Source: Paenibacillus typhae
GTDB lineage: Bacteria; Bacillota; Bacilli; Paenibacillales; Paenibacillaceae
Assembly (NCBI RefSeq): GCF_900099765.1
Contig: NZ_FNDX01000035.1
Location: 1-62,332, forward strand
Length of the DNA: 62,332 bases
Direction of reading: 5' to 3'
A program made the translations under genes and the position numbers. Below, piece after piece: positions 57,700-62,332 of this stretch (the first letter of the stretch is position 1; each line of letters starts with the position of its first letter). Under the pieces are notes generated by a model. That model worked only from the letters and a program-made list of their open reading frames with translations, did not search any database and had not been told where the DNA came from.

Positions 57700-59217
57700 T
57701 TGAACACTTACCGCAAGTACCGGCTGTACACCACTGTCCTGCCCATTATCTTTATCCTTTCTTTGCTGCCCTGGTCCGAAGTGCGCAGTCTTCCTGTTAC
57801 CCAAACACCGGTAGGCCCGGCAGCAGAAATTACCCCGATTAATCCCGATGCTTCCCCGGAAGCGGAAGATTTACTAAGCTATCTCACAAACCTGAGCGGT
57901 ACCGGGCTGATTTCCGGGCAGCATGACTATCTGGAGAGCCCTGATGAATTTAACAAAAAGCTGAAGTCTATAAGCGGTCAATCCGCCGTACTGCATGGTT
58001 ATGAGCTCGGAGCAATTGGCAATCAGCCGAAATCCCTTATAGCCCAGCAGCGCCAGTGGGTTGTAGACAGTGCGATCAGCTGGCATGAGGGCGGAGGCAT
58101 CGTAGCGATGACCTTCCATCAGAATCTGCCCGGTACCTCTGACGAATGGAAGAATGTCAAGATGGGGTTAAGCCAGGAGAAGTTCGATGCCTATGTCACC
58201 CCGGGTACTGCAGAATATAACAAGCTGATTGCTGATATTGATGAAATTGCCGTTTATCTGGAGCAGCTGCAGGAAGCCGGAGTTCCGGTGCTGTGGCGGC
58301 CTTATCATGAAATGAACGGGGCCTGGTTCTGGTGGGGGGAGAAGAATAACTTCGTCAAGCTCTGGGACATTATGTACAGCCGCTTGACCCGTACACACGG
58401 ACTGAATAATTTGCTGTGGGTCTGGAATCCGAATGCGCCTAATGAATCGTCTGATGAATATGATCCTTATTTTCCGGGTATCGACAAGGTGGATGTTCTG
58501 GCTGCAGATATTTACAATAATGACTTCAGACAATCCTACTATGATAAGCTGCTGAGACTTGCACAAGGGAAGCCTATCGGCATCGGCGAAAGCGGAGAGC
58601 TTCCAGACCCTGTAACATTGTCTCAAACCCAAAGTAAATGGGTATATACGATGACATGGGGGAAAATGCTGACGGAGAATAATAATAACCAGAAAATAAC
58701 CAGTTTTATGAACAATAAATACATTGTTTCAAGGGATGACTATATTGTTAACCTGGCGAGCAAGGTAGACAAGACAGCCACTGTTCAGGCCAAAGGATTA
58801 AGAGCACAGTATTTCAATAATATTGACCTGACCGGCGGTGCGGATCTGATCCGTAATGACAGTAAGATCGACTTTAACTGGCATCAGAATTCGCCGGCTG
58901 TGGGGATCCAGAAAGATCTTTTTTCCGTCCGCTGGACCGGAACCATTAAGCCTTTGTACAGCGAAAGATATACCTTTATATCCTCCTCGGACGACGGAGT
59001 CCGCGTCTGGATCGGCGGCAGGCTGATTATCGACAGCTGGAAGAAGCAGAGCGGCGACAGCCGGGAGGGAAGTATACTGCTGAAAGCCGGAACCCCATAT
59101 GACATCAAAGTCGAATATTATGAGGATCACGGCAATGCAAGCATTGGTTTACAATGGAAGAGCGCCAGTCAGAAGCAGGGAGTTATTCCCCCGAGCGCAT
59201 TGACTCCTCCTAAGTAA
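57700..59217 (+). CDS. Secreted GH26 glycosidase with one PA14 domain
   Basis: AAAGGAG lies 8 nt before a TTG start at 57700, giving MNTYRKYRLYTTVLPIIFIL, a signal peptide or anchor. The 505-residue protein is a paralogue of the preceding one: GH26 barrel with acid/base RPYHEMNGAWFWWGEK and nucleophile IGIGESGELPD, then one PA14 domain (about 365-503) without the TP linkers. It may cleave the same polysaccharide. The frame from 57658 only reaches into the leader. Confidence 0.92.
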   Translation: MNTYRKYRLYTTVLPIIFILSLLPWSEVRSLPVTQTPVGPAAEITPINPDASPEAEDLLSYLTNLSGTGLISGQHDYLESPDEFNKKLKSISGQSAVLHGYELGAIGNQPKSLIAQQRQWVVDSAISWHEGGGIVAMTFHQNLPGTSDEWKNVKMGLSQEKFDAYVTPGTAEYNKLIADIDEIAVYLEQLQEAGVPVLWRPYHEMNGAWFWWGEKNNFVKLWDIMYSRLTRTHGLNNLLWVWNPNAPNESSDEYDPYFPGIDKVDVLAADIYNNDFRQSYYDKLLRLAQGKPIGIGESGELPDPVTLSQTQSKWVYTMTWGKMLTENNNNQKITSFMNNKYIVSRDDYIVNLASKVDKTATVQAKGLRAQYFNNIDLTGGADLIRNDSKIDFNWHQNSPAVGIQKDLFSVRWTGTIKPLYSERYTFISSSDDGVRVWIGGRLIIDSWKKQSGDSREGSILLKAGTPYDIKVEYYEDHGNASIGLQWKSASQKQGVIPPSALTPPK

Positions 59218-59248
59218 TCTACCCCCGGAAGAAAGCGAGGACAAGGGA

Positions 59249-61939
59249 ATGAGGACCAGAAATAAGAAGAAAAAAACCATTAAACCTCTTCATCTACTGC
59301 TCAAATTCGCAGCTTTAGCCATCTTGTTTCTAGTGTCCGTTTCTGTCTTCGGAGAGGACGGCACGAAACGGGGCGAGGTCGAGGTAGACATGACCAAGCT
59401 GTCGTCTGCGAGTGATGCAGGGCCGCAGTTGCCTGACGGGACTGTGCTGTGGCAGCTTGGCAAGCAGGACGGATCGTCCGCAGAATTTGCGGCAGCTGCT
59501 TCTGCCGGTGTCAAAGCCGCCTATACTGTTTCTTCCGCCTCCGGCAAGACGCCTTCAAATCTTCAGAGCGTACCTTCGGGGCTGAGAGGGGATACCAATC
59601 CTGAGCTGCGTATCACCTACAATTTGAATAAGATCCCGGAGAACGGGGTCTTATTTCGCGTAAGCATCATTGATGCCTACAAATCCGTCCCCCAGATGAG
59701 TGTTTTCTCCAACAGCCAGCTGTCAGGCATCATCCAGATTGCCGGTGTGGCCGGCACAGACAACAAATACAGTTTCCGCAAAACCTATGAGCTGTATATA
59801 CCCAAAGAACAGCTTACAGCAGGGAGCAACGAATTGAAGCTGCAGGCTTCCCGGGGAATCTATTCGTCGAGTATGGAGGATAAGTACAACTGGTGGACCT
59901 GGGATGCCCTTAGTCTGGAATCGCTGAATGAGCCGATTCAAGAACCGATTCATGGCAGCTACACACTGACGGGCACGATGGTCAACAATAAGCAGTTTTA
60001 TTTTGACGAAGGTGCGGTTACCCATCTTCCTTATATTATGAAATGGCTCGGTATAGCATACAGCGGCAACATTATGCGTACCAGCTGTGCCAGCGACGTC
60101 GGCCGCTCCTGCTCCAACATGGCGGATTATTACAAGGTGCTTCAGGATTACAATATGCAGTCGGTGGCTCTCTACCTGCATACCGGAGATATCAAGCTGA
60201 ATGCTGACGGCTCACTGCCGGCGGATGCAGAGAAGAAGCTGACAGATTATTTCGAGCAATACAGCCCTTATTTTCAATATTATGAGGTTGATAATGAGCC
60301 GGGGCTGTTTAACCGTTCCAAAGCCGTTAACCTGGCCATTGCCGACTGGCTGAATACGAAGGGCAAGAACATTTCCCCGCATCTGCAGACTGTTGCACCG
60401 GGCTGGGCCTACTGGCCTGAGTATAGAACAGATTCCTGCGGCAATCAGAAAGGGACCGTCAAACAGTGCGGCGATCCTGACGGCTGGGAGCGTGATCCGC
60501 AGCAGAGGGCCGAGCTGGAAGAGGTTACGGATTTGACAAACGGACATTCCTACGGGGACTCCTATATTTTCAGCAACGGGGGAAGCTTCACTGAGAATCT
60601 CAAAACCTTCGGCGGTGCGGCAGACGGACTCAGCAAAAAAATGCTGACCACTGAATTCGGTACTTCGGATTCCCATGTCGATTCTTACCAGTACGGGGCT
60701 TCCGAGCCTACGGCAGCAGTATTTGACCGGATCATGCGCGCCCATATTGGTTATGCGGATATGTTTGTGCAGCATGCCGCTTTCTTCAAAAATTTCAGCC
60801 TGTTTAAATACGGCTTTAATCTGGAAGAGCATGATCCGGCCAAAACGGAAATCTATTACACCAAAGAAAATGAGGATTCCCGGGTAAGCATTATGCGCAG
60901 GCTAAGTCTTGCCTATGCCACGCATGGAGCACCATTAACCTATCAGATCACCAATAAGGCTGAGCTGGCCGACAAGCTGGTCTATGTCCGGGCTGTAGAC
61001 ACCTCAACCCTGGAGCCGCTTGCCGGCAGCGGGGCTACATCCAATAAGGTGCTGGTGAATTTCGTTAACTTTGAAGAAACAGAACAAAAGGTTACGGTTA
61101 AGGTCACTATGCCTGAAAAAACGGTATACGAAGGGGAACGTTTCGGCAATGGGGATACGTATGAGGCGGCACGCACTTATGTATCCGGAAAAAATGCAGC
61201 GCCTGAGCTCGAATTCACCGAAACTTTAGCTCCGGGAGAGGCGGTCCAATATATTCTGGAGCCTTCTTCCGAGGTGGCGGATGCTGCGCCGCAAGGTTTC
61301 AAAGCGCAGGCAGTGAAAGGATTGTCCATGAAGCTGAGCTGGCTGGAGGCTCCCGGAGCAAGTTATGAGGTGCTCCGGGCCGACGGCTCCGGCGGGGATA
61401 TGAAGGTTATAGCCACGAATGTGCAGAGCACCGGATATACCGACAGCAAGCTGAAGGAGGGCACGCTTTATACTTATGCAGTAAGAGTTGCCGGTTCGCT
61501 CCTCCTGTCGGACAAAGTTCAGATTACTGCTACAGGTCTGGTTCCGCTGGACCGTTCAGAATGGAAGGTCTCCTCCAACATCAGTACCAGTGTATCCAAT
61601 CCGGGCGGTGCGATAGACGGAGACCGGCGCACACGCTGGGATACCGGCAAGCATCAGGCATCAGGGGAATATTTTCAGATTGATCTCGGCAAGGACCATA
61701 CGGTTGAGGCGGTAGAGCTGGATTATACTCTGTCCTCCTATGACTATCCTCGCGGCTATGAGCTGTACGTTTCAGATGATGCGCAGAACTGGAAGCGGGT
61801 GGTCAGCGGTAAAGGCCAGCTTAGTATGACCCGGATCTCTTTTCCTCAATTAAAGACGCGTTATATCAAGATTCTGCAGACAGGAGCCGGAGGGAATTAC
61901 TGGTCCATTCAGGAACTGCAGGTATATTCAAGAGAATAG
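59249..61939 (+). CDS. Secreted TIM-barrel glycosidase-like protein with Fn3 and discoidin domains
   Basis: The 896-residue protein starts with a basic region and one hydrophobic helix (about 15-35), an anchor or signal peptide. Residues about 60-240 look like the carbohydrate-binding domain of rhamnogalacturonan-lyase type (VLWQLGKQDGSSAEF, WWTWDALSLE). A barrel follows with putative acid/base Glu in YYEVDNEPGLF (about 348) and nucleophile Glu in LTTEFGTSD (about 466), as in clan A (GH39/GH5-like). Then come a fibronectin type III region (about 675-755) and an F5/8 type C domain (about 765-896). I cannot assign a GH family. It sits last in the EPS locus. Confidence 0.8.
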   Translation: MRTRNKKKKTIKPLHLLLKFAALAILFLVSVSVFGEDGTKRGEVEVDMTKLSSASDAGPQLPDGTVLWQLGKQDGSSAEFAAAASAGVKAAYTVSSASGKTPSNLQSVPSGLRGDTNPELRITYNLNKIPENGVLFRVSIIDAYKSVPQMSVFSNSQLSGIIQIAGVAGTDNKYSFRKTYELYIPKEQLTAGSNELKLQASRGIYSSSMEDKYNWWTWDALSLESLNEPIQEPIHGSYTLTGTMVNNKQFYFDEGAVTHLPYIMKWLGIAYSGNIMRTSCASDVGRSCSNMADYYKVLQDYNMQSVALYLHTGDIKLNADGSLPADAEKKLTDYFEQYSPYFQYYEVDNEPGLFNRSKAVNLAIADWLNTKGKNISPHLQTVAPGWAYWPEYRTDSCGNQKGTVKQCGDPDGWERDPQQRAELEEVTDLTNGHSYGDSYIFSNGGSFTENLKTFGGAADGLSKKMLTTEFGTSDSHVDSYQYGASEPTAAVFDRIMRAHIGYADMFVQHAAFFKNFSLFKYGFNLEEHDPAKTEIYYTKENEDSRVSIMRRLSLAYATHGAPLTYQITNKAELADKLVYVRAVDTSTLEPLAGSGATSNKVLVNFVNFEETEQKVTVKVTMPEKTVYEGERFGNGDTYEAARTYVSGKNAAPELEFTETLAPGEAVQYILEPSSEVADAAPQGFKAQAVKGLSMKLSWLEAPGASYEVLRADGSGGDMKVIATNVQSTGYTDSKLKEGTLYTYAVRVAGSLLLSDKVQITATGLVPLDRSEWKVSSNISTSVSNPGGAIDGDRRTRWDTGKHQASGEYFQIDLGKDHTVEAVELDYTLSSYDYPRGYELYVSDDAQNWKRVVSGKGQLSMTRISFPQLKTRYIKILQTGAGGNYWSIQELQVYSRE

Positions 61940-61977
61940 GGTACAGGAGAGCAGCAATTCTGCATTCTTGTGAAGGG

Positions 61978-62004
61978 ACCCCGCCGCTACCGGCAGGGTT
62001 TTTT
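61978..62004 (+). terminator. Intrinsic terminator at the end of the EPS locus
   Basis: ACCC/GGGT and GCCG/CGGC stems around CTAC (61978-61999) run into six T. A group II intron sequence starts about 10 nt later. Confidence 0.85.
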
Positions 62005-62010
62005 GCTTTG

Positions 62011-62332
62011 TAGCGTGCCCAGAGGCACGCATTATCTAGTTGGTGAAAGTCCAACCAAAGGAGGGACCAAGCCACCTTTGTAGCTAGGATGCTTGCGCAT
62101 GGCGAAATCTATGTGTAAAAGCGCATCGACAAAAGTACCGGTCAGAGAGCGGGCGAGCAACAATCCAGGCCGCAACATCAAGTGAATCCTGCCGCGTCGT
62201 CAAAAAGGCCCTGCAAAGGGAAAAAGAGGGTGCCGAGTCTCGTGCATATAGACGAAGGCCAAGGAAGCTGTGCAGAACTTGGAACAGCAGTGAAGAATCC
62301 TCCGGCGTAATGGGAACGGCATGGATTGAAAG
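62011..62332 (+). mobile_element. 5' part of a group II intron
   Basis: From about 62015 the sequence reads GTGCCCAGAGGCAC, then TAGTTGGTGAAAGTCCAACC and later GTAGCTAGGATGCTT, the pattern of bacterial group II intron domain I. No protein is encoded yet; the reverse transcriptase ORF would lie beyond the window. The intron sits directly behind an intrinsic terminator, which is the known insertion preference of group IIC introns. The class and exact 5' end are not certain. Confidence 0.75.

Noticed and set aside
57540..57700. Second c-di-GMP riboswitch before GH26 copy 2
   Set aside because: The GGCAAACC and GACGCAAAGC cores are absent.

Overview
The window looks like a chromosomal stretch of a Paenibacillus-type Firmicute. 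The signs are strong AGGAGG ribosome binding sites, frequent GTG/TTG starts, a Bacillales-type leucine dehydrogenase, a Mn-dependent family II pyrophosphatase, TagO, and a long exopolysaccharide (EPS) cluster with GH26 enzymes of the kind known from Paenibacillus EPS loci. The species cannot be named from the sequence alone. No tRNA, rRNA or CRISPR array was seen.

Layout. 1-0.4 kb: partial transposase-like ORF running off the left edge. 0.5-3.9 kb: a YtrA-type GntR/ABC transporter operon with a palindromic operator. 4.0-9.4 kb: an Asn-rich 56-residue ORF and an intrinsic terminator immediately in front of a complete bacterial RNA-repair cassette (RlaP-like nucleotidyltransferase, Hen1, Pnkp), followed by a 46-codon remnant of an RNA 2'-phosphotransferase (KptA/Tpt1). 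9.4-15.2 kb: Mug-type glycosylase, TagO, a YjjG-like phosphatase, a copper-amine-oxidase-N domain protein, a ring-cleaving dioxygenase, an AAC(3)-fold acetyltransferase and a 47-residue peptide. 15.3-17.5 kb: tandem repeats, a repetitive Ala-rich ORF, and rtcB preceded by a large structured hairpin with a T-run. 17.5-25.6 kb: metabolic and stress genes (ppaC, Rrf2 regulator, nitroreductase, pirin, leucine dehydrogenase, cyclophilin lipoprotein, MFS pump, acidic small proteins).

25.8-31.1 kb holds the most unusual combination. Two tandem paralogous membrane histidine kinases without response regulators converge on a short operon encoding a ComQ-like class I isoprenoid synthase and an NHLP-leader RiPP precursor whose last residue is tryptophan. 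This could be a prenylated-peptide signalling or RiPP system with a non-ComX precursor. That reading is inference from gene content and order.

31.1-34.7 kb: small genes, an intracellular GH20 hexosaminidase and a divergent AraC regulator. 35.0-62.0 kb: a NarL-type two-component system followed by an EPS locus: Wzz-like and BY-kinase-like proteins, galU, priming phosphoglycosyltransferase, glycosyltransferases, two O-ligase/polymerase-like membrane proteins, Wzx-like flippase, ugd and manC. It ends with three secreted proteins (GH26 with three PA14 domains, GH26 with one PA14 domain, and a TIM-barrel glycosidase-like protein with a discoidin domain). A c-di-GMP-I riboswitch precedes the first GH26 gene and can occlude its ribosome binding site. 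A second terminator-like switch precedes the other GH26 gene. The likely logic is synthesis of a mannose- and glucuronate-containing EPS plus c-di-GMP-controlled EPS processing or dispersal. The window ends in the 5' part of a group II intron placed directly behind an intrinsic terminator.
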